A stretch of 5,867 nucleotides of DNA from Gammaproteobacteria bacterium (GTDB lineage: Bacteria > Pseudomonadota > Alphaproteobacteria > UBA828). Every line of letters begins with the position of its first letter. Position 1 is the first letter of the stretch. The notes beneath the pieces are model-generated. The model did no database searches and was not told where the DNA came from. It saw nothing but the letters and a program-made list of their open reading frames with translations. The translations under genes were made by a program, and so were the position numbers. The stretch is from positions 57,209 through 63,075 of the forward strand of contig PAWF01000034.1 in NCBI GenBank assembly GCA_002714015.1, given 5' to 3'. Shown piece by piece: positions 1 to 5,867 of the stretch.

Positions 1-1058
1 TCTTTTGAGTATCCATAGCCACCATGGATACGCATAGCATCTAGAGCATTCTCGACAGCAGCTTCTGTAGCAAATAACTTAGCCATGCCGGCTTCCATAT
101 CTGCACGTTTCCCTGTAGCAAATGCTTCTGCGGCACGATCTGTTAACAGTCTAGCAGCTTCAGCTCTAGTAGCCATATCAGCTAACTTTAACTGAATAGC
201 TTGATGCTCACAAATAGGTTTACCGAATGTTTTACGAGTTTGACTATAGGCGATTGACTCATCAAGAGTTGCTTGTGCAATTCCAACTCCTCGAGCGGCA
301 ACATTAATTCTGCCTAATTCTAATCCTCCAAGAACTTGTTTAAGTCCTTTACCTTCTTCGCCACCAATTAATTTATCTGCTGAAATTTCATAATTATCAA
401 AAACTAACTCGCAACTATCTATACCTTTATAACCTAATTTTTCTAATTTTCGACTTACTTTAAAACCGTCACCCTTTTCAGCTATAAAAAGGCTCATTCC
501 TTTATGCCTAGGTTGAGATTCGGGATCAGTCTTAACCAGTAAAGCTATCACATGCCCTTCTTGGCTATTTGTTATCCACATTTTTGTGCCATTAATAATA
601 TAAGAGCTATTACCCTGTCGCTTTGCAACTGTGCGGATAGCTTGTAAATCTGTTCCACAATCAGGCTCCGTTAAGGCAATTCCACCACGCATTTCTCCAG
701 TAGAAAATTTAGGTAGATAAAATTCTTTTTGTTGTTTTGTACCGTGACGTTCAACTGCTGCAGCCATAATAAGGTGCGAATTAATTATCCCACTCACTGA
801 CATCCATGCAGCTGAAATTCGTTCCACAATTTTAGAATAGGTAGTAATAGGTAAACCTAGCCCTCCATATTCAGTTGAAATTGTAGCTCCAAAAAGACCT
901 AGCTCTTTCATTTTTTCAACTATATCATATGGATATATGTCGTCATGTTCTAGAGAAGAGACGTATGGACTTACGTCTCGCTCTATAAACTTATCTATAT
1001 TTTCAAGAATTAATTTTTCTTCTTCTTCGCTTATTAATGCTTGACCAGGCTTTGACAT
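1..1058 (-). CDS. Acyl-CoA dehydrogenase (FAD-dependent), 3' end cut off by the window
   Basis: This enzyme would oxidise an acyl-CoA to a 2,3-enoyl-CoA in the cytoplasm using FAD and pass electrons to electron-transfer flavoprotein. The reading frame is open for 352 codons from ATG at 1058 to the window edge, starting MSKPGQALIS. The N-terminal helical domain has FGATISTEYGGLGLP (56-70). The flavin signature ALTEPDCGTDLQA (128-140) fits the family pattern except for Cys134, and WITN (161-164) lies in the middle beta domain. The C-terminal domain shows GRINVAARGVGIAQA (249-263), YSQTRKTFGKPI (271-282) and IHGGYGY (344-350). About 30-35 residues are missing compared with the usual length near 385. 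They should include the catalytic Glu of the IYEGT-type motif found in short- and medium-chain enzymes, so activity cannot be judged here. AGGG at 1072-1069 lies 10 bases before the start. The gene is divergent from the transporter operon. The substrate chain type cannot be read from the sequence. Confidence 0.93.
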   Translation of the reverse strand, partial: MSKPGQALISEEEEKLILENIDKFIERDVSPYVSSLEHDDIYPYDIVEKMKELGLFGATISTEYGGLGLPITTYSKIVERISAAWMSVSGIINSHLIMAAAVERHGTKQQKEFYLPKFSTGEMRGGIALTEPDCGTDLQAIRTVAKRQGNSSYIINGTKMWITNSQEGHVIALLVKTDPESQPRHKGMSLFIAEKGDGFKVSRKLEKLGYKGIDSCELVFDNYEISADKLIGGEEGKGLKQVLGGLELGRINVAARGVGIAQATLDESIAYSQTRKTFGKPICEHQAIQLKLADMATRAEAARLLTDRAAEAFATGKRADMEAGMAKLFATEAAVENALDAMRIHGGYGYSK

Positions 1059-1124
1059 GTTTATTTTTCCCTGAGTTGTAAAATATAAATGACTAATAAT
1101 ATACTATTTATGATGAATAAAAAA

Positions 1125-1138
1125 TTTGTCCGGACAAA
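1125..1138. promoter_or_regulatory. Perfect 14-bp palindrome TTTGTCCGGACAAA, candidate operator
   Basis: The site is fully self-complementary about the centre between 1131 and 1132 and contains a CCGG core in otherwise nearly pure A/T DNA. It lies 67 bases upstream of the dehydrogenase start, a suitable place for a repressor or activator of that gene. The GT/AC half-sites resemble operators of GntR-family regulators in general, but the four-base gap between GT and AC does not match a specific consensus I can name. A-tracts on both sides may bend the DNA. The symmetry is seen directly, and the operator role is inference. Confidence 0.5.
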
Positions 1139-1259
1139 AAAAATTTGTTAGTATAAGTATATTGTTTTTATCGCAACATACTTTAATTAAGTTATAGCTA
1201 AATAATTATAAGTTATTGTGGTGAGCTAATATTTAAATTGTTTGTTCTAGATATATATA

Positions 1260-1278
1260 TTGGTCTCCAGTAGACCAA
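1260..1278. repeat. Inverted repeat TTGGTCT-N5-AGACCAA
   Basis: Two perfect 7-base arms (1260-1266 and 1272-1278) flank the spacer CCAGT. It sits 47 bases upstream of the predicted -35 box of the transporter promoter, so if that promoter is right this is DNA rather than leader RNA. It would then be a candidate activator or repressor site. If transcription starts further upstream it would form a short hairpin, but no T-run follows, so it is not a terminator. The arms resemble half-sites of FadR-type GntR operators, but the spacing is wider than usual for that subfamily. Confidence 0.4.
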
Positions 1279-1324
1279 GAGGCAGAATTAATATAAATAT
1301 GTTTATCTAATAAAAATTTTTTCT

Positions 1325-1353
1325 TTGATATGTGATATTGGGTTATTTCTAAT
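1325..1353 (+). promoter_or_regulatory. Predicted sigma70-type promoter of the transporter operon
   Basis: The -35 box TTGATA (1325-1330) and the -10 box TCTAAT (1348-1353) each match the consensus at five of six positions and are separated by exactly 17 bases. An A5T6 tract at 1312-1322 lies immediately upstream, where a proximal UP element would sit. Transcription would begin near 1360, giving a leader of about 50 bases before the ATPase start at 1410. In such AT-rich DNA promoter-like strings arise by chance, but the spacing, the A/T tract and the position together make this the best candidate in the region. Confidence 0.5.
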
Positions 1354-1409
1354 AGCAAATATGTTAATATATTAGCTGTAGATTAGAAGTTTTAAGGGCA
1401 AAATAAATA

Positions 1410-2534
1410 ATGGCAGGACCAGGTGAAGTAGTAATTAGCAATATAACCAAAACATTTGGTGATAATGTTGCTGTCGAGAATATTAACCTTACTATTCCGG
1501 ATGGAAGCTACTGTTGCTTGCTTGGACCAAGTGGTTGTGGCAAGACTACATTACTGAGAATGATAGCAGGTCATGAGGAGCCTACTGAAGGTGATATTAC
1601 AATAGGTGGAAATTCTGTTATTGGTGTTCCTACAGGGCAACGTGGAACATCTATGATGTTTCAGAGCTATGCATTATTCCCACATTTGACAGTATTAGAT
1701 AATGTTGCATTTAGTCTTAAGATGAAGAATGTTTCTAAAGATGACAGGCGCCAGCAGGCATATGAAGTTCTAAAGAAGGTTCAACTAGAGCCTCTTGCAA
1801 CTCGTATGCCAGCTCAATTATCAGGTGGGCAGCAGCAGCGTGTTGCGTTAGCAAGGTCACTTATTACTAATCCTAAGGTTCTGTTGCTTGATGAGCCGTT
1901 ATCAGCTTTAGATGAATATCTTCGCCTTCAAATGCGTGCTGAGGTAAAAAAACTTCAGTTAGATCTGGGTATAACTTTTATTCACGTAACTCACACCCAG
2001 CCGGAAGCCTTAGCTTTAGCTGACTTAGTTGTCGTGATGGATACAGGTCATATAGAACAAAGCGGTACTGCTCGCAGCATTTACGATGATCCTCGTACAA
2101 CTTACGTTGCAGAGTTTATGGGCGGCTGGAACGTTCTTTCAGGTCAGGTACTTAGTGATAACGAAAATTTATCAACTGTTAAAAGTCCCTATGGAGAAGA
2201 ATTTCATGTGCCTAAAAATGGGCATAACAAGGGTGAGGATTTGAGTTTTGGTGTAAGGCGAGATAAAATACATCTTTTAGGTAGTGGAGATCAAAAAGAC
2301 CGGGGGAACAGCCTTAACGGTAAAGTTCATGCCATAGAGTATCAAGGTAATTGGGTCAAGGTAACTATAGACCGTTCGGATACTGAACAATTAGTCGCAG
2401 TTATTGAGGATAAAGAGTATTTTAGTAATCCAGCGAATGTAGGCGATCAAGTTACTGCAACTTGGTCAGCAAGTGATGTGCATTTTATGGAAAGAGCAGA
2501 AGGTGAACAAAACCTAATAGGTGAAACCTTTTAA
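1410..2534 (+). CDS. ABC transporter ATP-binding protein, PotA-like
   Basis: This is the cytoplasmic ATPase that drives solute import through the two permeases encoded downstream. At 374 residues it has the usual length for a PotA/MalK-type subunit with a C-terminal regulatory domain. All nucleotide-binding motifs are present: Walker A GPSGCGKTT (39-47), Q-loop Gln85 in FQSYALFPHLTV, signature LSGGQQQR (137-144), Walker B VLLLDEP (157-163) with catalytic Glu162, D-loop SALD (165-168) and switch His195. The switch reads THTQ rather than the common THDQ. Residues from about 240 form a TOBE-type domain, including GVRRDKIHL (281-289) and a closing GDQVTATWSASDVHFM stretch (345-360). The start has AAGGG at 1394-1398, 11 bases upstream. 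It is the first gene of the operon, 108 bases before the binding-protein start. Family and role are secure; the transported substrate is not shown by this subunit. Confidence 0.95.
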   Translation: MAGPGEVVISNITKTFGDNVAVENINLTIPDGSYCCLLGPSGCGKTTLLRMIAGHEEPTEGDITIGGNSVIGVPTGQRGTSMMFQSYALFPHLTVLDNVAFSLKMKNVSKDDRRQQAYEVLKKVQLEPLATRMPAQLSGGQQQRVALARSLITNPKVLLLDEPLSALDEYLRLQMRAEVKKLQLDLGITFIHVTHTQPEALALADLVVVMDTGHIEQSGTARSIYDDPRTTYVAEFMGGWNVLSGQVLSDNENLSTVKSPYGEEFHVPKNGHNKGEDLSFGVRRDKIHLLGSGDQKDRGNSLNGKVHAIEYQGNWVKVTIDRSDTEQLVAVIEDKEYFSNPANVGDQVTATWSASDVHFMERAEGEQNLIGETF

Positions 2535-2540
2535 AGAGTA

Positions 2541-2572
2541 TGGGGTAATACTGAAGTAATGGTATTACTCTG
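2541..2572 (+). other. Hairpin between the ATPase and binding-protein genes
   Basis: GTAATAC (2545-2551) and GTATTAC (2562-2568) form a 7-bp stem. It extends outward by four pairs (three G-U wobbles and one G-C) and inward by two G-U wobbles, leaving a loop of about six bases. It begins seven bases after the ATPase stop codon. No T-run follows, so it does not look like an intrinsic terminator. It could stabilise the 3' end of the upstream message or act as a processing site. The pairing is modest and rich in A-U, so the functional assignment is tentative. Confidence 0.4.
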
Positions 2573-2626
2573 GTTGTAGGGTGGCAATTATTATTTAAAG
2601 CCCATTAGATTGAATTTAGACTTTAC

Positions 2627-2636
2627 AGGTGAGGAG
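2627..2636 (+). promoter_or_regulatory. Strong ribosome-binding site that sets the binding-protein start
   Basis: AGGTGAGGAG ends six bases before ATG at 2643. It is the best Shine-Dalgarno sequence in the window and points to ATG 2643 rather than the in-frame TTG at 2610, which has no purine-rich site before it and would lie upstream of this element. Its strength fits the high level usually needed for a periplasmic binding protein. Confidence 0.8.
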
Positions 2637-2642
2637 AACAAA

Positions 2643-3944
2643 ATGACTAAATTGGAAGATACTAAATCCAAAAATATAAGCCGTAGGAGTGTTCTTAAAG
2701 GAACAGCTGCTGCAGCTGCAGGTATAGGTGCTGCGTCAGCCATTGGAGGTTTTCCAACGGTTTGGGCTCAGGATTTAAAAGATATAACTATTCGTCAGCT
2801 TGGTTTAGCTGTGTCAAATATGGATCCATTTGCTAAAATGGCTACTGATGCACTTGGCTTTACTGTTGAGCAGACAGCTACTGACTTAGGAACTATTGGT
2901 AACAGGGGTATTACTCAGCCAAAATCCTTTGATTTACTCGAGCCAGCTTACATGCAGTTTAAGTTTGTTTGGCCAACAGGTAACTTCCAACCAGTTGATA
3001 TAAATAGACTAACACATTGGGATAAGGTATCTGGAATTTATAAAGAGTCAGGTAAAGGTTGGGATGATGCTTGGCTTGGTGATGGTCAACGGCCTCATAA
3101 CGTAATGTATGTTGATGGTTCAGGATCTGAGTTCAAGGCTCCAGGATCTACAGATCATGTTGCTGCAATGCCAATTCTTCATAACGCTGACACAATTGGA
3201 ATACGTCCAGATGAAATTGGTCGCCCTATTAGTTCATGGGGAGAACTTCTAAATGACGAATTTAATGGTAAAACAGCATTAGTTGGATTTCCAGCTATTG
3301 GTGGTATGGATGCAGCTATGGCTCTGGAAGCTCTGGGTAAAGTCTCTTATCAAGATAAGGGTAATATGACACAGGGCGAAATAGATGAAACATTTAAACA
3401 TCTAATTGAATATAAAAAGAAGGGGCATTTCAGAGCACTTTGGACTACATTTAATGAATCTGTAAACCTAATGTTATCAGGTGAGGTTGTTATTCAGTCT
3501 ATGTGGTCACCAGCTGTTACAGCTGTTCGTGCAAAAGGTATTCCTTGTGTTTATCAAGATTGTAAAGAGGGTTATCGCTCTTGGTCCTTGGCACTAATGA
3601 TACCTAATCATGTAGAAGGTAAAAAACTGGATGCAACATATGATTATCTAAATTGGTATCTATCTGGTCCAGCAGGGGCATTTTTTGCTCGTCAAGGTTA
3701 CTATGTTGTAACACCAGACAATACCAAGAAGGAACTTCCCGCAGCAGAGTGGGATTTCTGGTATGAAGGTAAGGAAGCTACAGTTGAAATTAGAGATCCA
3801 TTTGACAATCTAATGGAATCACCAGGCTCTGTAAGAGACGGTGGTAGTTACAAGAACCGTATGGGACGTGTAGCTGTTTGGAACTCTGTAATGGCTGAAA
3901 ATGAGTATCTTACTGAGAAATGGAACGAATTCGTTGCATCCTAG
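2643..3944 (+). CDS. Periplasmic solute-binding protein of ABC transporter, PotD-like, Tat-exported
   Basis: This protein should capture the transported solute in the periplasm and hand it to the permeases. From ATG 2643 it has 433 residues, longer than E. coli PotD (about 350). The N-terminus carries a twin-arginine signal, SRRSVLKG (13-20), followed by an Ala/Gly-rich hydrophobic stretch and a likely cleavage site after VWA (40-42). The mature part reads as a two-lobe binding protein of the PotD/PotF fold: ITQPKSFDLLEP (90-101), PISSWGELLND (196-206), LSGEVVIQSMWSPAV (278-292), RSWSLALMIP (312-321) and LNWYLSGPAGAFFARQGYY (336-354). The two aromatic landmarks Trp288 and Trp314 align by eye with PotD Trp229 and Trp255, but the acidic polyamine contacts of PotD appear to be missing. 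Cys302 and Cys307 could form a disulfide outside the cytoplasm. It lies between the ATPase gene and permease 1 and is followed by a strong stem-loop. The family is secure; the ligand is unknown. Confidence 0.92.
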   Translation: MTKLEDTKSKNISRRSVLKGTAAAAAGIGAASAIGGFPTVWAQDLKDITIRQLGLAVSNMDPFAKMATDALGFTVEQTATDLGTIGNRGITQPKSFDLLEPAYMQFKFVWPTGNFQPVDINRLTHWDKVSGIYKESGKGWDDAWLGDGQRPHNVMYVDGSGSEFKAPGSTDHVAAMPILHNADTIGIRPDEIGRPISSWGELLNDEFNGKTALVGFPAIGGMDAAMALEALGKVSYQDKGNMTQGEIDETFKHLIEYKKKGHFRALWTTFNESVNLMLSGEVVIQSMWSPAVTAVRAKGIPCVYQDCKEGYRSWSLALMIPNHVEGKKLDATYDYLNWYLSGPAGAFFARQGYYVVTPDNTKKELPAAEWDFWYEGKEATVEIRDPFDNLMESPGSVRDGGSYKNRMGRVAVWNSVMAENEYLTEKWNEFVAS

Positions 3945-3956
3945 TAAGTAAAGTAG

Positions 3957-3999
3957 ATAATTCGTGCGGGACGCAATAACCGCGTCCCGCACAAATTAT
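3957..3999 (+). other. Strong GC-rich stem-loop between binding-protein and permease genes, putative attenuator or mRNA stabiliser
   Basis: GTGCGGGACGC (3964-3974) pairs perfectly with GCGTCCCGCAC (3982-3992) around the 7-base loop AATAACC. After one C-A mismatch (3963/3993) the stem continues for six A-U pairs, 3957-3962 with 3994-3999, giving 17 pairs over 43 bases. It starts 13 bases after the binding-protein stop codon. No run of T follows, which argues against full intrinsic termination. Stem-loops in this position in binding-protein transporter operons (malE-malF is the known example) protect the upstream message and keep permease levels lower. That role is inferred here from position and strength. 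Confidence 0.75.
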
Positions 4000-4073
4000 A
4001 TTAACTATAAAATGATTATAAATTCTCTACGTGTCGGGATTACCTGGCAATTAAATTGAAGCGGATTTGATGT

Positions 4074-4940
4074 ATGACCCAAATAGCTGAGCGATTGCAG
4101 CGGTATAGCACAGCCCTGCAAATGACCCCTTTGGGCATCGCGCTTCTTCTCTTTCTTATTGGTCCTATTGTAGTAATTCTTATTACAAGTTTTTATAAGT
4201 TTAATGGTTTTTTAACGATTCCAGATATTACAGCAAAAAATTATGTAAAATTATTTACGTCTGGTCTGACATTAGATAATTACTTAGAAACTATTAGGAT
4301 TGCTGCAATAGTTTGGATTGTAACTGCTGTACTTGGTTTTATTATTGCCTATTACCTAGTATTTGATGTCATCTCTCTCAGAGCAAAAATGCTTTTATTT
4401 TTACTCTGTGTTGTACCTTTTTGGACATCTGGTGTAATCCGAATGATTGCATGGATACCCTTTCTTGGAAAAGAAGGTGTAATAAATCGTGTCTTAATGA
4501 GTATAGGGATTACAGATGAACCACTTGAGTTTCTTCTGTTTTCTGAATTTGCAGTAATATTATCATATGTGCATGTATTTACGTTGTTCATGGTGGCGCC
4601 TTTATTTAACACAATGGCTAGAATCGACCCTGCCTTAATTGAAGCCGCAAGAGACAATGGGGCTAAAGGGTGGCAAATTTTATTACACGTAATTATCCCA
4701 TTGTGTAAGCCAGGTATAGCAATAGGCACGATATTTGTACTTAGTTTAACTTTATCAGACTTTACTGCTGTTCGATTACTTTCTGGAGCAAATGTTGGAA
4801 CGGTTGCGCTGTCTATATCTAATCAAATTGGTAGTTATAACTTTGCTTATTCTTCTGCCAATTCTCTATTCCTGCTAATAGTTCTTCTTTTGATTGTTGG
4901 GGGAATAATGAGACTTGTTGATGTGAGAAAACAGCTATGA
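4074..4940 (+). CDS. ABC transporter permease 1, PotB-like
   Basis: This is one of the two inner-membrane subunits forming the import channel. At 288 residues it matches the usual PotB length. Six membrane segments are visible at roughly 20-40, 73-96, 104-128, 156-179, 209-228 and 262-282. The EAA loop that docks the ATPase runs from EAARDNGAKGWQ (190-201) to VIIP (206-209), with the conserved Gly196 in the right place. LTLSDFTAVRLLSG (225-238) is the PotB-type segment after the loop. ATG 4074 is preceded by a weak GCGGA at 4061-4065. An overlapping ATG at 4070 reads only six codons. The stop overlaps the next gene's start in ATGA (4937-4940), so the two permeases are probably translationally coupled. 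The first 75 or so bases are about half G+C, clearly richer than the rest of the gene. Confidence 0.94.
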   Translation: MTQIAERLQRYSTALQMTPLGIALLLFLIGPIVVILITSFYKFNGFLTIPDITAKNYVKLFTSGLTLDNYLETIRIAAIVWIVTAVLGFIIAYYLVFDVISLRAKMLLFLLCVVPFWTSGVIRMIAWIPFLGKEGVINRVLMSIGITDEPLEFLLFSEFAVILSYVHVFTLFMVAPLFNTMARIDPALIEAARDNGAKGWQILLHVIIPLCKPGIAIGTIFVLSLTLSDFTAVRLLSGANVGTVALSISNQIGSYNFAYSSANSLFLLIVLLLIVGGIMRLVDVRKQL

Positions 4941-5782
4941 GTGGGGTAAATAAAATTAGACGGAGTAATTGGTATTATTTCCGTAGTATTGTTTTCTATT
5001 CATTCCTATTATTTCTCTATGGTCCAATAGCTGTAATGACAGTTTTATCTTTTCAAGGTGAGACTGGTGGTCTAACTTTTCCAATGCGTGGAGCATCTGT
5101 CCATTGGTTTGCGGATGTTTTTGATCCAAGCTACATAGGAGATTTCCGCTGGCCATTTGGACGTTCAGTTTTCCTAGCTCTTATAATCATGGTTTTAACA
5201 ATGGTTATATCGTTCCTTGCCGGACTAGCCTTTCGTAAAGGATTCCGAGGAAATGTAATCTTTTTTTACTTGGTTGTGGCGAGTTTGATAGCACCTTCAA
5301 TTTTAATTTCACTGGGCATAGGAAGAATGTTTACCAGTCTTGATATGCAGAGTGCTTGGTGGTCAGGAGCTCTTGGGGCGCATCTAACTTGGACTTTACC
5401 GTTTGGTGTTCTTATTATGTTGGCTATATTCAGCAGATTTGATCCAAGGACAGAAGAAGCTGCACGAGACCTCGGTGCAACTACATGGCAAACACTAAAA
5501 TCTGTAATAATACCTATTACTTTACCAGGTTTAGTTGGAGTAGCTTTATTTGGTTTTACTCTCAGCTATGATGAGTTCGCCAGAACATCTCAAGTTTCAG
5601 GAGAACATAATACCTTACCTTTAGAGTTAGTTTCAGTAACTGGGACAGCATCTACACCTGCTTTATATGCAATAGGGACTATGACAACAATATTTTCTTT
5701 ACTGGTAATTGGCTTAAGCTTCTTTATTTTGTATATAATACAACGACGCAGGGCAGGGTCTGCGAAGGAAATTAATAAATAA
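4937..5782 (+). CDS. ABC transporter permease 2, PotC-like
   Basis: This is the second inner-membrane channel subunit and pairs with the PotB-like protein to make the heterodimeric pore. At 281 residues it has the usual PotC length. Six hydrophobic segments lie at about 16-38, 76-98, 105-127, 148-166, 194-211 and 244-267. The EAA loop is intact: EEAARDLGATTWQ (173-185) through VIIP (190-193), with Gly180 conserved. FTLSYDEFARTSQVSG (207-222) is characteristic of PotC-type permeases. The N-terminus and the C-terminal tail (QRRRAGSAKE) are basic, as expected for cytoplasmic ends. There is no strong ribosome-binding site, and the start overlaps the stop of permease 1 by four bases, which suggests translational coupling. 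It is the last transporter gene; no operon member follows in the remaining 85 bases. Confidence 0.94.
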   Translation: MSGVNKIRRSNWYYFRSIVFYSFLLFLYGPIAVMTVLSFQGETGGLTFPMRGASVHWFADVFDPSYIGDFRWPFGRSVFLALIIMVLTMVISFLAGLAFRKGFRGNVIFFYLVVASLIAPSILISLGIGRMFTSLDMQSAWWSGALGAHLTWTLPFGVLIMLAIFSRFDPRTEEAARDLGATTWQTLKSVIIPITLPGLVGVALFGFTLSYDEFARTSQVSGEHNTLPLELVSVTGTASTPALYAIGTMTTIFSLLVIGLSFFILYIIQRRRAGSAKEINK

Positions 5783-5867
5783 AAACAGTCATTTATATGA
5801 ATATATTAAAGTTAAAAAATAGCTTCTATTTCGATGTCATTATAGAATTTTATTATAATATTTGAAT
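5783..5867. other. AT-rich downstream region with no clear gene or terminator
   Basis: These 85 bases follow the last permease gene. A small inverted repeat, AAATAG-CTT-CTATTT (5817-5831), is the only structure I see. It has only one G-C pair and no following T-run, so I do not call it a terminator. The operon's transcription end probably lies beyond the window. Confidence 0.5.

Larger units (their letters stand above)
1059..1409. promoter_or_regulatory. Divergent AT-rich control region between the dehydrogenase and the transporter operon
   Basis: These 351 bases contain no convincing gene on either strand. They are extremely AT-rich, with a short TA run at about 1250-1260. Listed separately are a 14-bp palindrome near the dehydrogenase side, an inverted repeat in the middle, and a sigma70-like promoter toward the transporter. 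The 10-mer AAAAATTTGT occurs twice, at 1120-1129 and 1139-1148, flanking and overlapping the palindrome. I found no well-formed -35/-10 pair for the dehydrogenase on the minus strand and no recognisable riboswitch. The region must carry the start signals for both genes because they are transcribed away from each other. Confidence 0.7.

Noticed and set aside
1107..1137. A minus-strand promoter for the dehydrogenase using TTGTCC within the palindrome as -35 and CATAAA as -10.
   Set aside because: The spacing is 19 bases and both boxes match the consensus only weakly, so I could not support it.
1250..1260. Short TA dinucleotide run.
   Set aside because: It is only about five units long in very AT-rich DNA and shows no sign of function.
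1312..1322. A5T6 run considered as an intrinsic terminator.
   Set aside because: There is no GC stem before it and no gene ends there. It fits better as an A/T tract upstream of the -35 box.
2610..2642. An in-frame TTG at 2610 would lengthen the binding protein by 11 residues.
   Set aside because: No ribosome-binding site precedes TTG 2610, while ATG 2643 has a strong one six bases upstream and gives a normal distance to the twin-arginine motif.
3957..3999. Stem-loop considered as a rho-independent terminator ending the operon after the binding protein.
   Set aside because: No T-run follows the stem, and both permease genes needed by the transporter lie downstream without a clear promoter of their own.
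4352..4729. Minus-strand open frame of 125 codons inside permease 1.
   Set aside because: It is antisense to a clear six-helix permease with an intact EAA loop, has no recognisable domain and looks like a shadow of that gene.
4956..5156. Minus-strand open frame of 66 codons inside permease 2.
   Set aside because: It lies fully antisense to the N-terminal part of a well-supported permease and has no recognisable motif.
5797..5865. 22-codon open frame from ATG 5797.
   Set aside because: It has no ribosome-binding site, is made largely of AT-rich codons and resembles no protein I recognise. Such short frames are expected by chance.

Overview
This is a low-GC window, clearly AT-rich by eye and most strongly so between genes. 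It looks like chromosomal DNA of a free-living Gram-negative bacterium. The binding protein has a twin-arginine signal and belongs to a type I remember mostly from marine Alphaproteobacteria, so an AT-rich marine alphaproteobacterium is my best guess. That placement is inference only.

Layout: (1) Positions 1-1058, minus strand, hold most of an acyl-CoA dehydrogenase gene whose 3' end is cut off by the window edge. (2) Positions 1059-1409 are a 351-base, very AT-rich divergent intergenic region. It holds a perfect 14-bp palindrome near the dehydrogenase start, a 7+7-bp inverted repeat in the middle, and a good sigma70-like promoter with an upstream A/T tract pointing toward the transporter. 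(3) Positions 1410-5782, plus strand, form one transporter operon of PotA/PotD/PotB/PotC type in the order ATPase, periplasmic binding protein, permease 1, permease 2. The two permease genes overlap by 4 bases (ATGA). (4) Positions 5783-5867 are AT-rich and have no gene or convincing terminator.

How the genes work together: the Tat-exported binding protein captures a solute in the periplasm and delivers it to a channel formed by the two six-helix permeases. Each permease has a full EAA loop for docking the ATPase, which powers import. Family membership alone would suggest polyamine uptake. However, an alignment by eye to E. coli PotD puts hydrophobic residues where PotD has its three acidic polyamine-binding residues, so the substrate is probably something else. 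The divergent dehydrogenase shares the control region and might act on a CoA ester derived from the imported compound, but that link is only positional.

The most notable non-coding structure is a strong GC-rich stem-loop between the binding-protein gene and permease 1, where such operons often lower permease expression relative to the binding protein. A weaker hairpin lies between the ATPase and binding-protein genes. I see no CRISPR, insertion sequence, tRNA, rRNA or phage-like content. Apart from the atypical substrate pocket and the regulatory structures, this is an ordinary metabolic region, and I did not find an undescribed system.
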